64,000 bases of DNA from CANJBX01 sp035556735 (GCA_035556735.1 DATMFF010000012.1:1-64000), one strand, 5' to 3'; positions 9,657-18,574 are shown, counted from the stretch's first letter. Translations and numbers: made by a program. The notes: generated by a model from the sequence alone, not told the origin.

Positions 9657-10424
9657 ATGGCCAAAGGACACAAAGACAAGATCGCCGTCATCACCGGCGC
9701 AGGCGCGGGCATTGGGCAGGCCTTCGCCCGGCGCCTCGCGGAGGACGGCGTGCACATCGTTATCGCCGACGTCGGCGCGACAGATGAGACAGTCAAACTG
9801 GTCAATCAGGCCGGACGCGAGGCACTCGCCTGCAAGTGTGACGTGTCCTCGCCCGATGACGTCGCCAGGCTCGCGAACGAGGTCGAGCGACGCTTCGGGC
9901 GCTGCGATATCCTCGTGAACAACGCGGGTATCTATCCGCTCAAGCGCTTCGAGGAGATGACTTTCGCCGACTGGCGGCACGTCATGAGCATCAACTTGGA
10001 CGCCATGTTCCTCACGTGCAAGGCGTTCATCCCGGGGATGAAGCAGCGTGGCTGGGGTCGCATCGTCAACATGTCGTCGAGCACCTTTGCCACGGTCGTG
10101 ACGGACTATACGCATTACATCGCCAGCAAGGGCGGTGTGGTCGGATTCACCCGCGCGCTTGCGACGGAATACGGCCCTCACGGCATCACCGTGAATGCGA
10201 TCGCGCCCAGCCTCGTCCGCTCGCACGGGACGCTGACGCGCGCGCCGCGGTTCGGCCGCGCCAGCATCGACGAGGAGTTCGACGCCCTGGCCAAGCGCCA
10301 GGCGATTCCACGTGGCGAGGTGCCGGAGGATCTGGTCGGCGCGTTGTCCTTCCTGACCAGCGACGATGCCGCCTTCTTGACCGCGCAGACGCTCTACGTG
10401 GACGGCGGGTTCGTGCGGGCCTGA
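9657..10424 (+). CDS. Short-chain dehydrogenase/reductase (SDR family)
   Basis: NAD(P)-dependent oxidoreductase of classical SDR type, 255 residues. The cofactor motif TGAGAGIG is near residue 13, NNAG near 88, the catalytic Ser in NMSSS near 140 and YIASK (Tyr and Lys) near 153; the C-terminal VDGG is typical. The start at 9657 follows a good ribosome site (AGGGACAGGAA). An SDR gene often accompanies the sucAB-lpd cluster in Rhizobiales, usually before lpd, whereas here it follows. The substrate cannot be told from sequence; 3-oxoacyl-ACP or sugar/polyol reduction are possible. Confidence 0.88.
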   Translation: MAKGHKDKIAVITGAGAGIGQAFARRLAEDGVHIVIADVGATDETVKLVNQAGREALACKCDVSSPDDVARLANEVERRFGRCDILVNNAGIYPLKRFEEMTFADWRHVMSINLDAMFLTCKAFIPGMKQRGWGRIVNMSSSTFATVVTDYTHYIASKGGVVGFTRALATEYGPHGITVNAIAPSLVRSHGTLTRAPRFGRASIDEEFDALAKRQAIPRGEVPEDLVGALSFLTSDDAAFLTAQTLYVDGGFVRA

Positions 10425-10443
10425 CGGAGGCCCTCCCGCGCAA

Positions 10444-10473
10444 GCGCTCTGCTTCTTATATATATAAGAGCGC
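10444..10473 (+). repeat. AT palindrome inside GC arms, probable promoter element
   Basis: A 14-base perfect palindrome CTTATATATATAAG (10455-10468) is embedded between GCGCTCT (10444-10450) and AGAGCGC (10467-10473), about 85 bases before the next start. It is the only AT-rich spot nearby, so it may be a -10 region or an operator. Nothing else is recognisable in this 132-base gap. Confidence 0.4.
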
Positions 10474-10556
10474 CACCGTGTCTGGTCGGAAAAAGTGCTG
10501 GCGGCCTTTCGTCCGATCGCACGTCGGTTTGATGAGCGCATGGGTTTGATGAGCGC

Positions 10557-11159
10557 ATGATTGAGCGAAGCGGTTTCCACTCCTCGGTCATGCGCCGGAG
10601 AGATCCCACTGTGCGACGGCTGCTGCATCCGCTGCTGATCGTCCTCGCGACGATCTTCCTGATCGAGGCTTGGCTGTGGGATCACCTGCAGCCCGTGGTC
10701 GCCCGCCTCGTGGCGCTCATCCCGTTCGCTGCTCTCAAACGCCAGATCGGCGTTGCCATTGATCGCCTGCCGCCGCCGGCCACACTTGTCGTGTTCGTCG
10801 TCCCATTGGCCGTCCTGTTTCCACTCAAGATCGCCGGGCTGTGGCTGTTGGCACACGGTGCCTTCATCAGCGCGGTTCTCCTGCTGCTATTCGCCAAGGT
10901 CATTGGCGTCGGCGTTACCGCGTTCGTCTTCGACGCGACGCGCGACAAGCTGCTGCAGATGGCGTGGTTCCGCCTCGTGTACCATCGGGTGATGGCGTGG
11001 CGCGATTGGGCGCATGCCCTGCTCGACCCGATCAAACTGCGCATCCGCCGTGGTGTTGAGCGGCTGCTGCGGCAGCGAACGGGTGGCATGGTTGGGCTGC
11101 TCCGACGCTTGCGCCGCATGCGTCGGCGGCCCGATGTCGGCGTGCGCAAGCCGATATGA
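10557..11159 (+). CDS. Small membrane protein of unknown function
   Basis: A 200-residue protein not recognised as a named family. It has a short basic N terminus, a hydrophobic segment near residues 22-45 (LHPLLIVLATIFLIEAW), two further membrane segments around 75-122 (VVFVVPLAVLFPLKIAGLWLL and FISAVLLLLFAKVIG), and a strongly basic C-terminal tail rich in Arg from about 155. This suggests an inner-membrane protein with a positively charged cytoplasmic tail. Similar proteins occur in Bradyrhizobiaceae to my knowledge, without assigned function. An alternative start is the Met at residue 12. It converges with the DUF4337 gene six bases downstream. Confidence 0.72.
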   Translation: MIERSGFHSSVMRRRDPTVRRLLHPLLIVLATIFLIEAWLWDHLQPVVARLVALIPFAALKRQIGVAIDRLPPPATLVVFVVPLAVLFPLKIAGLWLLAHGAFISAVLLLLFAKVIGVGVTAFVFDATRDKLLQMAWFRLVYHRVMAWRDWAHALLDPIKLRIRRGVERLLRQRTGGMVGLLRRLRRMRRRPDVGVRKPI

Positions 11160-11165
11160 GCGCCC

Positions 11166-11759
11166 TCACACGAGGTGCACGGCGTGCGGCGCAAAAAACG
11201 CGATCGCCATGAAGCCGAGACCGGCGAGTCCCACGATCCCTGCGATCCATGACAGCGCCAGCATGCCGGTGATGATCGTCGCGGATGCCAGCACGATACC
11301 GATCTGGAAGGCGGCCGAGGCCACTTCGTAGTGATGATAACGTGCGAGTTGGGTGTCGCGCTCGTGCTCGTAATGCTCGGCCTGGGCGCGCAGCTCCTTG
11401 CGGCCATCCTTCTCCTGGGGGTCTGACTCGTAGCGCGCCACAGTCTTCTGCCAGGCATCGACCTGCTTCATCATCGCCGTCTTCGCGGCTTCGTCGGTGA
11501 CGCCGGGCGCCTGTGCCGCCATGGCTTCGGCCGCGGTTCGCAGCGCGGTCTGCCGAATGGTCTTGGCCTGGAAGAAGTTCCAGGTGTCGGACGCCTTGAT
11601 GTTGAGGCTGATGCTTTCTGTCTGCGCACTTTTGCCGAGCGTCTCGGAAAAGGCCAGAAACAATGCCAGCAGTGAGATCAGCAACGCGATCTGTTTGTTG
11701 TGCCCGGCCGCATGCTCGGCGTGCTCGTGATGCTCCATCGCCTCGTGTGCGCCGGCCAT
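11166..11759 (-). CDS. DUF4337 family membrane protein
   Basis: 197-residue protein matching DUF4337: a His-rich N terminus (EHHEHAEHAAGHNK), one membrane segment near residues 22-40 (IALLISLLALFLAFSE), a long helical charged middle with ALRTAAEAMAAQ, and two C-terminal membrane segments (IVLASATIITGMLALSW and GLAGLGFMAIAFFAP). Function is unknown. The start at 11759 is preferred because GAGGGGACA precedes it; a longer frame upstream lacks this. The His cluster could bind metal, which is inference. Confidence 0.82.
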   Translation of the reverse strand: MAGAHEAMEHHEHAEHAAGHNKQIALLISLLALFLAFSETLGKSAQTESISLNIKASDTWNFFQAKTIRQTALRTAAEAMAAQAPGVTDEAAKTAMMKQVDAWQKTVARYESDPQEKDGRKELRAQAEHYEHERDTQLARYHHYEVASAAFQIGIVLASATIITGMLALSWIAGIVGLAGLGFMAIAFFAPHAVHLV

Positions 11760-11999
11760 TGTCCCCTCGCGGATCGTTGTCGCGGCGAACGATTGGCCGA
11801 GGTCGCAAGGCGACGCAAGGGGGTGCGCCCGCGGGCAATCGGAAAAGGTGGACATTGGGTTGGCGGCCGATCCGCCGGTTCGTCAAGGGCGCGCCCGCCG
11901 CCAGAAGCTATCAGCGCCGAGCCGGCCCGTCGGCGGGCTTCTAAGCCGCTCATTTGTCTGCAAGCGCAGCCTGCCGCAAGCTGGCGCTGTCAAAGCGCG

Positions 12000-12971
12000 C
12001 TACGCCCGCGGATGGGTGCTGCGATAGACCTCCAGCAGGCGCTCGGCATCGACGCCGGTGTAAATCTGTGTGGTCGACAGCGAGGCATGACCGAGCAGTT
12101 CCTGGATCGCGCGCAGATCGCCGCCGCGGGCCAGCAAGTGCGTCGCGAAGGAATGACGCAGCGCATGCGGTGTCGCCGTGTCGGGCAGATTGAGCGCCCC
12201 GCGCAGGCGTTCCATGACAAGCTGCACGATTCGCGGCGACAGTGGGCCGCCGCGCGCGCCGACGAACAGCGGTCGGTCGGCCGCGAGGTCGTAGGGGCAG
12301 GCTTTCACGTACTCCGCGATGAGCTCAAGTACCTGGCGCAGCACGGGGACCATGCGGGTCTTGTTGCCTTTGCCGGTTACCACGATGACGTCGCCCTGGC
12401 CGGGCGCCGGCACCGCTCCGCGCGTCAGGCCGAGCGCCTCGGAAATGCGTAGCCCCGAGCCGTAGAGCAGGGCCAGCACCGCGGCGTCCCGCACGAGAAC
12501 CCAGGCCTCGCGCTCTTCGCCGGTACGCAAGCCGGCATCGGACACCTGGCGGGCCGCGGTCATCGGCAGGGGCTTCGGCAGCGTCTTGGCCACTTTTGGC
12601 GCGCGGACCGCAGACAGCGCCGCGATATGGCCGTTGCCATCACGCTCGAGAAAACGGGCGAACGAACGCAACCCCGCCAACGCACGCATGAGCGAGCGGC
12701 TGGCGATGCCATCGGCGCGTCGCGCCGCCATGAAGGCGCGCACGTCCTGCGGCGCCAGCTTGGCAAACCGTGCAAGGCTGATACGTCCGCCGACGTGCCC
12801 GGCCAGGAACGCCAGGAACTGCAGCGCATCGCGCTGGTACGCTTCGCAGGTCTTCGCCGACATGCGCCGTTCGGCCGACAGGTATGTCACCCAGCGTGCC
12901 AGTTCGCGCGCCGTGTCGGAGGCAAGGAACGGTGGATCGGCAAAGGAACCGGAGGTTGAGCTTCTTGACAT
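12000..12971 (-). CDS. xerC: Tyrosine site-specific recombinase XerC
   Basis: Resolves chromosome dimers at dif with XerD. 323 residues. The N-terminal SAM-like core-binding domain covers about residues 15-105 (LARWVTYLSAERRMS, AYQRDALQFLAFL). The catalytic domain has LLYGSGLRISEALGL (first Arg), a Lys in the beta-hairpin GKGNKTR, HALRHSFATHLL (His-x-x-Arg), LGHASLSTTQIYT (His and nucleophile Tyr). The start at 12971 follows GAGGGGACC. It is divergent from priA across an intergenic inverted repeat. XerC rather than XerD is inferred from the priA-adjacent location seen in other Rhizobiales. Confidence 0.93.
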   Translation of the reverse strand: MSRSSTSGSFADPPFLASDTARELARWVTYLSAERRMSAKTCEAYQRDALQFLAFLAGHVGGRISLARFAKLAPQDVRAFMAARRADGIASRSLMRALAGLRSFARFLERDGNGHIAALSAVRAPKVAKTLPKPLPMTAARQVSDAGLRTGEEREAWVLVRDAAVLALLYGSGLRISEALGLTRGAVPAPGQGDVIVVTGKGNKTRMVPVLRQVLELIAEYVKACPYDLAADRPLFVGARGGPLSPRIVQLVMERLRGALNLPDTATPHALRHSFATHLLARGGDLRAIQELLGHASLSTTQIYTGVDAERLLEVYRSTHPRA

Positions 12972-13053
12972 GGTCCCCTCCCGCTTCCCCAACATTGCGG
13001 CGCGCTCTAATGCGAACTTCCGAAGCAAAGGGGCGCGACCTAACTATCTGGTA

Positions 13054-13130
13054 CCAGTGTGACTTTGGATTTGAAGTTCGTGGACGGACGTGCAGCAGAT
13101 GCTGTAGGAACTTCAAATCCGTCGCACTGG
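13054..13130. repeat. Long imperfect inverted repeat between xerC and priA
   Basis: Left arm CCAGTGTGAC (13054-13063), a TTT bulge, then GGATTTGAAGTTC (13067-13079). Right arm GAACTTCAAATCC (13108-13120) then GTCGCACTGG (13121-13130). The inner 13 bases are perfectly complementary and the outer 10 differ by one G-T pair. The 28-base loop contains a further TGCAGCA/TGCTGTA hairpin. It lies in the divergent promoter region, 49 bases before priA and 83 before xerC. It could be an operator, a structured RNA or a repeat element; no target-site duplication is visible. Confidence 0.8.
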
Positions 13131-13178
13131 GCGATAATTGCACCCGCTGCTTACCCGTCCACTAACAGGCGAAGGCGC

Positions 13179-15353
13179 ATGGCCAGCCGCGTGGTCGACG
13201 TGCTCGTGCCCGTGGCGCTCGACCAGACATACTCCTATCGCGTCCCCGCCGACATGCCGCTCGCGCCGGGCGATATGGTCAGCGTGCCCTTGGGCGCGCG
13301 TGACGTGCTGGGTGTGGTCTGGGCCGACAATCCCAGCCCCAATCCGCGTCTGCACAATCGTCTGAAGGACATCGACGAGAAGCTCGACTATCCGCCGCTC
13401 AAGCCGGAGCTGCGCAAGCTCGTCGAATGGATGTCGAACTACACGTTGGCCCCGCGCGGGATGGTGCTGCGCATGTGCCTGCGCATGGGCGAGAACCTCG
13501 GGGCGGAGCGCGTTCGCATCGGCGTGCGCCTGGTCGGCCCGCCGCCCAAGCGGATGACCGCTGCGCGCAACCGCGTGCTCGTCCTGCTTGCTGACGGCCT
13601 GCTGCGCAGCAAGCGCGAGGCGGCGGAGGAGGCCGGGGTCAGCCCTAGCGTGATCGACGGGCTGGTTGACGATGGCACGCTCGCCGCCGAGCCGATGCCG
13701 GTGGAGCCGGTCGCGCGCGTGCCCGATCCGGATCATCGTGTGCCTGAATTGTCCGACGCCCAGCGCGAAGCGGGCGAGGCGTTGCGTGCCGGCGTGCGCG
13801 ACGGCGGTTTCCAGGTCACGCTGCTCGATGGCGTCACCGGCTCGGGCAAAACCGAGGTCTATTTCGAAGGCGTGGCCGAGAATATCCGGCGTGGCCGCCA
13901 GACGTTGATCCTGATGCCGGAGATCGCGCTCACCAGCCAGTTCCTCGACCGGTTTGCCGCGCGCTTCGGGGTTCGTCCCGCCGAATGGCACTCCGAAGTG
14001 CCCTCGCGCCGGCGCGCCCGTACCTGGGCAGGAGTGGCCGCCGGCGAGGTCAGCGTCGTCGCCGGCGCACGCTCGGCCCTGTTCCTGCCCTTCACCGACC
14101 TCGGCCTGATCGTGATCGATGAGGAGCACGACGGCGCGTACAAGCAGGAGGACGGCGTACACTACCACGCGCGCGACATGGCGGTTGTGCGTGCGCGCAT
14201 CAACAACATCCCGCTGGTGCTGTCGTCGGCAACGCCCTCGGTGGAGACCGAGGTCAACGCGCGGCGTGGGCGCTACCGCCGGCTGCATCTGCCGGAGCGG
14301 TTCGGCGGACAGCATCTGCCCGCCATCGAAGCCATCGATCTGCGCCGCGAAGGCCCACTGCGCGGCCGTTTCATCGCGCCGCGCCTTGCCGAAGCGGTGA
14401 AGATAGCGATCGAGCGCAAGGAGCAGGCGTTGCTGTTCCTCAACCGTCGCGGCTATGCCCCGCTCACGCTGTGCCGCGCCTGCGGGTATCGCTTCGCCTG
14501 CCCCAACTGCGACGCATGGCTGGTCGATCACCGATTCCGCCAGCGCCTCGTCTGCCACCACTGCGGCTATTCGGTCGCGACGCCGAAGGTCTGTCCCAAA
14601 TGCGAGGCGACCGATTCGCTGGTCGCCTGCGGCCCCGGAGTCGAGCGGCTGGAGGAGGAGGTGGCGACGCTGTTCCCGGGCGCGCGCGTGCTGGTGCTCT
14701 CAAGCGATCTCATCGCCACCATCGAGCGCATGCGCGAGGAGCTCAAGGCCATCGCGGAGGGGCGGGTCGACATCATCATCGGCACGCAGCTCGTCGCGAA
14801 GGGACATCACTTTCCAATGCTCAACCTGGTCGGCATCGTTGATGCCGACCTCGGCCTGTCCAACGGAGATCCGCGCGCCGCTGAGCGCACGTTCCAACTG
14901 TTGCATCAGGTGGCCGGCCGCGCGGGCAGGCACGAGGGTCGTGGCGTCGGGTTCCTGCAGACGCATCAGCCCGAGCACCCGGTGATGCGCGCGTTAATCG
15001 CGCAGGACCGCGCTGCGTTTTACGACGCCGAGATCGAGGTGCGCGAACGCCAGGGCTATCCGCCATTCGGGCGGCTCGCCAGCATCATCGTCTCGGGCGG
15101 CGATCGTCATTCGACCGAGGCTTTCGCGCGGCAGATCGCGCGGGCCGCGCCGCTCACCCAGGACGTGCTGATCCTTGGGCCGGCGGAGGCGCCGCTCGCG
15201 GTGGTGCGCGGGCGGCATCGATTTCGCCTACTGGTAAAGTCGGCGCGTGCATTCGATCTGTCGGGATATGTGCGCGAATGGCTCGTAGCCGCGCCCAAGC
15301 CGAAGCGGAAGCTGGCTCTGCAGGTCGATATCGACCCGCAGAGTTTCCTGTGA
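13179..15353 (+). CDS. priA: Primosomal protein N', replication restart helicase PriA
   Basis: 3'-5' helicase that reloads the replisome at stalled forks. 724 residues from ATG 13179, at the start of the conserved N-terminal fork-binding domain (VDVLVPVALDQTYSYRVP). Walker A is GVTGSGKTE near residue 222 and the DEEH box is IDEEHDGAYKQ near 315. The zinc-binding insert has paired CxxC motifs (CRACGYRFACPNC, CHHCGYSVATPKVCPKC) near 430-480. The helicase C domain ends with QVAGRAGR. Synteny beside xerC and upstream of atpH is common in this order. An open frame continues upstream but runs into the inverted repeat. Confidence 0.97.
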   Translation: MASRVVDVLVPVALDQTYSYRVPADMPLAPGDMVSVPLGARDVLGVVWADNPSPNPRLHNRLKDIDEKLDYPPLKPELRKLVEWMSNYTLAPRGMVLRMCLRMGENLGAERVRIGVRLVGPPPKRMTAARNRVLVLLADGLLRSKREAAEEAGVSPSVIDGLVDDGTLAAEPMPVEPVARVPDPDHRVPELSDAQREAGEALRAGVRDGGFQVTLLDGVTGSGKTEVYFEGVAENIRRGRQTLILMPEIALTSQFLDRFAARFGVRPAEWHSEVPSRRRARTWAGVAAGEVSVVAGARSALFLPFTDLGLIVIDEEHDGAYKQEDGVHYHARDMAVVRARINNIPLVLSSATPSVETEVNARRGRYRRLHLPERFGGQHLPAIEAIDLRREGPLRGRFIAPRLAEAVKIAIERKEQALLFLNRRGYAPLTLCRACGYRFACPNCDAWLVDHRFRQRLVCHHCGYSVATPKVCPKCEATDSLVACGPGVERLEEEVATLFPGARVLVLSSDLIATIERMREELKAIAEGRVDIIIGTQLVAKGHHFPMLNLVGIVDADLGLSNGDPRAAERTFQLLHQVAGRAGRHEGRGVGFLQTHQPEHPVMRALIAQDRAAFYDAEIEVRERQGYPPFGRLASIIVSGGDRHSTEAFARQIARAAPLTQDVLILGPAEAPLAVVRGRHRFRLLVKSARAFDLSGYVREWLVAAPKPKRKLALQVDIDPQSFL

Positions 15354-15357
15354 GGCC

Positions 15358-16269
15358 TTACCTCACTGCCTTGGGTGCAGCCGGGGCATGGGGCTGCAGC
15401 AGCGCGCACACGGATGCCGCGAAGATCAGCGCGAATCCGACGATGTCGTAGGCCGTGGGAATCTCGCCCAGCAGGAAGATCGACGAAACCACGCCGATCA
15501 CCGGGGAGGCCAGTGCGCCAAGCGAGGCGGTCGTCGCCGGCAGGAGCCGGATGATGTGGAACCAGATGAAATACGCGATGCCGGAGCCGAACAGGCCGGC
15601 GAAGGCTGCGCCTGAAAGCGACCACCAGCCGGCATCCCACAGGCGGAACGAGCCTTCCAAGAATGGCACGAAGCTCGCCATCACCACAAAGGCGATCATC
15701 AACTGCCAAGCCGCCAGCGTGAACGGATCGAGGTCGAGGCGCCGCCACTTCAGATAGATCGTGCCGATCGCCCAACTCACGGCCGCGCCGAGCGCCAACA
15801 GCAGTCCGAGCGGAACACCCGCCGCGGCCAAGGGCCAGATCAGCACGCCCATGCCGATGCAGCACAGGAGCAGTGCGACGAGGCGGGTCGGCGGCAACCA
15901 CTCGTGCAGGAGCAGGCGCGCGAGGACGCTGGCCCAGATCGGCATGGTGTAGACGAGGATCGCGACACGGCCGGTGAACGACATGAGTTGCGCGAAAGCC
16001 GTGCACAGGCTGAAGACGATGACGTTAAACGTCGCCAGCACGAGGATGTCGAGCCAGCGGCCGTGCGGCAGGTGCACGGGACGGCGCGCCAGCCACGCCA
16101 GAACGAGCAGCGACAGCGCGCCGATCCCCGCCGACGTGGCGCGCATGGTGAACGGCGGAATGTCGATGAGCGCGATCCGCATGGCGGGCCAGGTCAAGCC
16201 CCAGAACAGGCACAGGACGACCAGCAGCAGCCTCGCCTTCAGCGCGTCGGTCATGGGCGCTTTGGTCAC
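15358..16269 (-). CDS. EamA/DMT-superfamily transporter
   Basis: 303-residue drug/metabolite exporter with ten predicted membrane helices in two EamA repeats: the first from LLVVLCLFWGLTWPAMR, the second starting near LLLALGAAVSWAIGTIYLKWR (residues about 155-175), each with the usual Trp-rich first helix. The GTG start at 16269 is preceded by GGGAGGA. The last gene base lies four bases from the priA stop on the opposite strand. Substrate unknown; this family exports amino acids, purines and other metabolites. First of three unrelated exporters in a row. Confidence 0.88.
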   Translation of the reverse strand: MTKAPMTDALKARLLLVVLCLFWGLTWPAMRIALIDIPPFTMRATSAGIGALSLLVLAWLARRPVHLPHGRWLDILVLATFNVIVFSLCTAFAQLMSFTGRVAILVYTMPIWASVLARLLLHEWLPPTRLVALLLCCIGMGVLIWPLAAAGVPLGLLLALGAAVSWAIGTIYLKWRRLDLDPFTLAAWQLMIAFVVMASFVPFLEGSFRLWDAGWWSLSGAAFAGLFGSGIAYFIWFHIIRLLPATTASLGALASPVIGVVSSIFLLGEIPTAYDIVGFALIFAASVCALLQPHAPAAPKAVR

Positions 16270-16312
16270 GCGATGTCCTCCCGGCTCACACGTCTTATCA
16301 CGCGGGTCCGGC

Positions 16313-17530
16313 TCATGTCGGCGTGGTGCCTGCCGTCGGGGGGCGGTACCGGCTCATGGCGCTGCCGAGGATGGTGAGTCCCAGCGTGCAGACTGCGATC
16401 GGCACGAAGGCAGCACGCGGCAGGCCGAGGTGGTCCCATAGGGCGCCGCAGACGATCGGCGCAACCACGGCGCAGGTGTATCCGATCGTGAACATGCCGG
16501 CAGCCGTGCGGTGCACGTCGTCAGGCCGGCTGAGCGAGGGAGGGAGCGCCAGTGTCGTGCCGAAGGTCACGGCGGACGCGACGCCGACAATGCCGGAGGC
16601 GGCGATCAACCAGCCTCCGTCCGCATAGGCCAGTGCGACCACGCCCACGAGCCCACACAGGCCGAACACCAGATAGGGCCAAGCCCGGTGCAGCATGCGG
16701 TCGGCAAGCAGCAGTAGGAGCGCCAGCGCCACGATCTGCCCCATGTTGAGCCACAGGAGCGCGCCGCCGATCAGGTGGCCGCGCCCGCCGTGGCTCAGGA
16801 ACTCCGGCAGCACGGCGCTGAGCGCGTAATAAAGGCTGTTATTGCTTCCGAACGTGAGGCCCAGCATCCAGGTGCGTCCGCTGCGCCAATCCGGCCACCA
16901 GCGATCCGGAAGGCGCTCGGCTGTCGCTTTGCCGCGTGGAAGCATCGGCAACGCGCCCGTCATGATGACTGCGATCAGCAGCACGGGCGCCGCCCATATC
17001 AGCAGGTCGGCGCGCCAGCTGTACCCCACGAGCGGCATGACCAGGACAAACGTGAGCGCGATCGGCGTGAGCGCGCCTGTCATCATGCCGTTCGTGTAGA
17101 TTGCCGTGCCCAGACCAATGCGCTCCGGCACCCACTCGCGCACCAGACGCGGGACCGCCGGCTGCATCACCGCAACCCCGAGGCCGGTGAAGATCGTCGC
17201 GAGGTAAAGCGGCCACACGCCGGAGGTCAGGCCGCGTGCGCCCGATGCCGCAGCCACGATGAAAAGCCCGGCGAGCAGCGTGGCGCCGGCGCCTAGCCGG
17301 GCAACGAGCAGGGATCCCGGCACCGCCGCGAGCGCGAAGAGCGCGAGTGGCAGTCCGACGAGAGCTCCGATCTGAGCCTCGCTCATGCCCAGGTCCTCGC
17401 GGATGAGCGGCAGCAGTGGCGGCGTTGCAAGGATCGGGATGCGCATGGCAAGGCCGGCAAGACCAAGCAGCGCCAACGCCGGCAGCAGGCTGGTCAACGG
17501 CCGACCAGCGCGTGGCGGCGCAGTCGACAT
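16313..17530 (-). CDS. Major facilitator superfamily transporter, CynX/NimT-like
   Basis: 405-residue protein with twelve hydrophobic helices. The segment MRIPILATPPLLPLIREDLGMSEAQ near residues 30-55 is the typical start of CynX/NimT-like permeases, and a short charged central loop (RGKATAERLPDRWW) separates the two halves. The start at 17530 (MSTAPP) is chosen because the upstream open frame is Ala-rich and unlike the family; its ribosome site is weak. The family includes cyanate and nitroimidazole exporters; substrate not assignable here. It follows the SMR exporter on the same strand. Confidence 0.85.
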   Translation of the reverse strand: MSTAPPRAGRPLTSLLPALALLGLAGLAMRIPILATPPLLPLIREDLGMSEAQIGALVGLPLALFALAAVPGSLLVARLGAGATLLAGLFIVAAASGARGLTSGVWPLYLATIFTGLGVAVMQPAVPRLVREWVPERIGLGTAIYTNGMMTGALTPIALTFVLVMPLVGYSWRADLLIWAAPVLLIAVIMTGALPMLPRGKATAERLPDRWWPDWRSGRTWMLGLTFGSNNSLYYALSAVLPEFLSHGGRGHLIGGALLWLNMGQIVALALLLLLADRMLHRAWPYLVFGLCGLVGVVALAYADGGWLIAASGIVGVASAVTFGTTLALPPSLSRPDDVHRTAAGMFTIGYTCAVVAPIVCGALWDHLGLPRAAFVPIAVCTLGLTILGSAMSRYRPPTAGTTPT

Positions 17531-17699
17531 GAAGGAAGGACCCGGCGGTGAGTCGGAACGTTCGTGGGCGCGGACGATGCCCGACAAGCCTGCGGCGAGG
17601 CAAGCAATCAAGCCGCTGCGCGCCTGCGCCAAGTTCAGGGCAGATGCGCAGGCGGCGGCCGCAGCGCGTGCCATGCGGGGTGCGCAATACCGCGCCGCC

Positions 17700-18014
17700 C
17701 TAGGAGACGAGCTTGAGTCCGATGATGCCGGCGAGGATCAGCCCGATGCTCGCGAGTCGTAGGGCGGTGGCGGGTTCCGCAAACAGATAGATGCCGAGCA
17801 GCGCGGTGCCGCAGGCCCCAATGCCCGTCCACACCGCGTAGGCCGTCCCCACCGGCAACGACTTGAGCGCAAGCCCGAGGAAGATCACGCTCAGGATCAT
17901 GCTGCTGGCGGTCCAGAGCGACGGCCACAGCCGGGTGAAGCCGGCGGTGTACTTGAGCCCGATCGCCCATCCAATCTCGAGCACCCCTGCAATCAGCAGA
18001 TAAGTCCAAGCCAT
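17700..18014 (-). CDS. sugE: SMR-family exporter, SugE/Gdx type (guanidinium exporter-like)
   Basis: 104-residue four-helix small multidrug resistance protein. The proton/substrate-coupling Glu is in GVLEIGWAIGLKYT (residues 10-23), followed by KSLPVGTAYAVWTGIGA, and the C terminus RLASIGLILAGIIGLKL matches the SugE/Gdx subgroup rather than EmrE. Gdx proteins exchange guanidinium for protons as antiparallel dimers. I looked upstream on the minus strand for guanidine-I, -II or -III riboswitch signatures and saw none. The ribosome site before ATG 18014 is weak (TTGAGG). Export of guanidinium is family inference. Confidence 0.9.
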   Translation of the reverse strand: MAWTYLLIAGVLEIGWAIGLKYTAGFTRLWPSLWTASSMILSVIFLGLALKSLPVGTAYAVWTGIGACGTALLGIYLFAEPATALRLASIGLILAGIIGLKLVS

Positions 18015-18574
18015 TGGCCAACCTCAATCAACGCGAGAAGATTTCACCCAAGGAGCGCAGGCGACGCTATCATGACACCTCGACCAGAGGCGCCGGATGG
18101 AGGCAACAACGATTAGCCGATGTGCGCCCCGCAGCAATGGCTCGTGTCGAGGGGGGTGGGCGAAAGTTGCTGCGCCCGCCGGTAAGGCCGCCGAACGAGC
18201 CGCACCGCCCGCGCTGTGCGCCAGCGAGACGGCAGGCTGGTCGTAGCGCTCCAGCGCCGCCATCGGCATCTGCGCCGATGGCTGCCTGACCGGCACCTCG
18301 TCGGTATTGCCCGCGACCTTAAGATTGCTCGTGTGCGCGACGTCGCGCCGTGTTGCGCCTCGCCAGCGCGTGTGTTAGCAAACCCGCGATTTTCGTGGGG
18401 TTCCGGCCTCCTCCTGTGACGCCCCCCGAGATTGCAAAATTCCCTTGACATCCAAGGGTTTGCGCCGGTCCCGCGCGACCAGCCGCGAACCTTGTGGTGT
18501 GGGCTGATAGAACAGCATTGCGAGCGAAGCGCCCCCCGGCTTCCGGCAATGCGACAAGTGTGGGCAGGCGCAAC
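18015..18574. other. Gene-poor stretch upstream of the ATP synthase operon
   Basis: About 560 bases with no convincing gene. Short open frames on both strands are shadows or have no family features; a 90-codon minus-strand frame (18024-18296) shows Ala/Arg-rich composition only. The final 150 bases become less GC-rich and include a TTGACA box. No tRNA or obvious structured RNA is visible. The likely content is the sugE leader and promoter at one end and the long leader of the atp operon at the other. Confidence 0.5.
18445..18450 (+). promoter_or_regulatory. Candidate -35 element of the atp operon
   Basis: A consensus TTGACA lies within the small inverted repeat CCCTTGACATCCAAGGG (18442-18458), about 125 bases before the inferred atpH start. 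No good -10 hexamer is visible at the usual spacing, which is common for alphaproteobacterial promoters. Confidence 0.35.

Noticed and set aside
13054..13130. Inverted repeat as a complete transposable element end pair
   Set aside because: No flanking target-site duplication and only 28 bases inside, so no element body.
18015..18200. Guanidine riboswitch before sugE
   Set aside because: No ykkC-type core and no paired ACGR-loop hairpins could be found on the minus strand.
18024..18296. 90-codon minus-strand frame in the gap before atpH
   Set aside because: Composition only, no ribosome site, no family resemblance.
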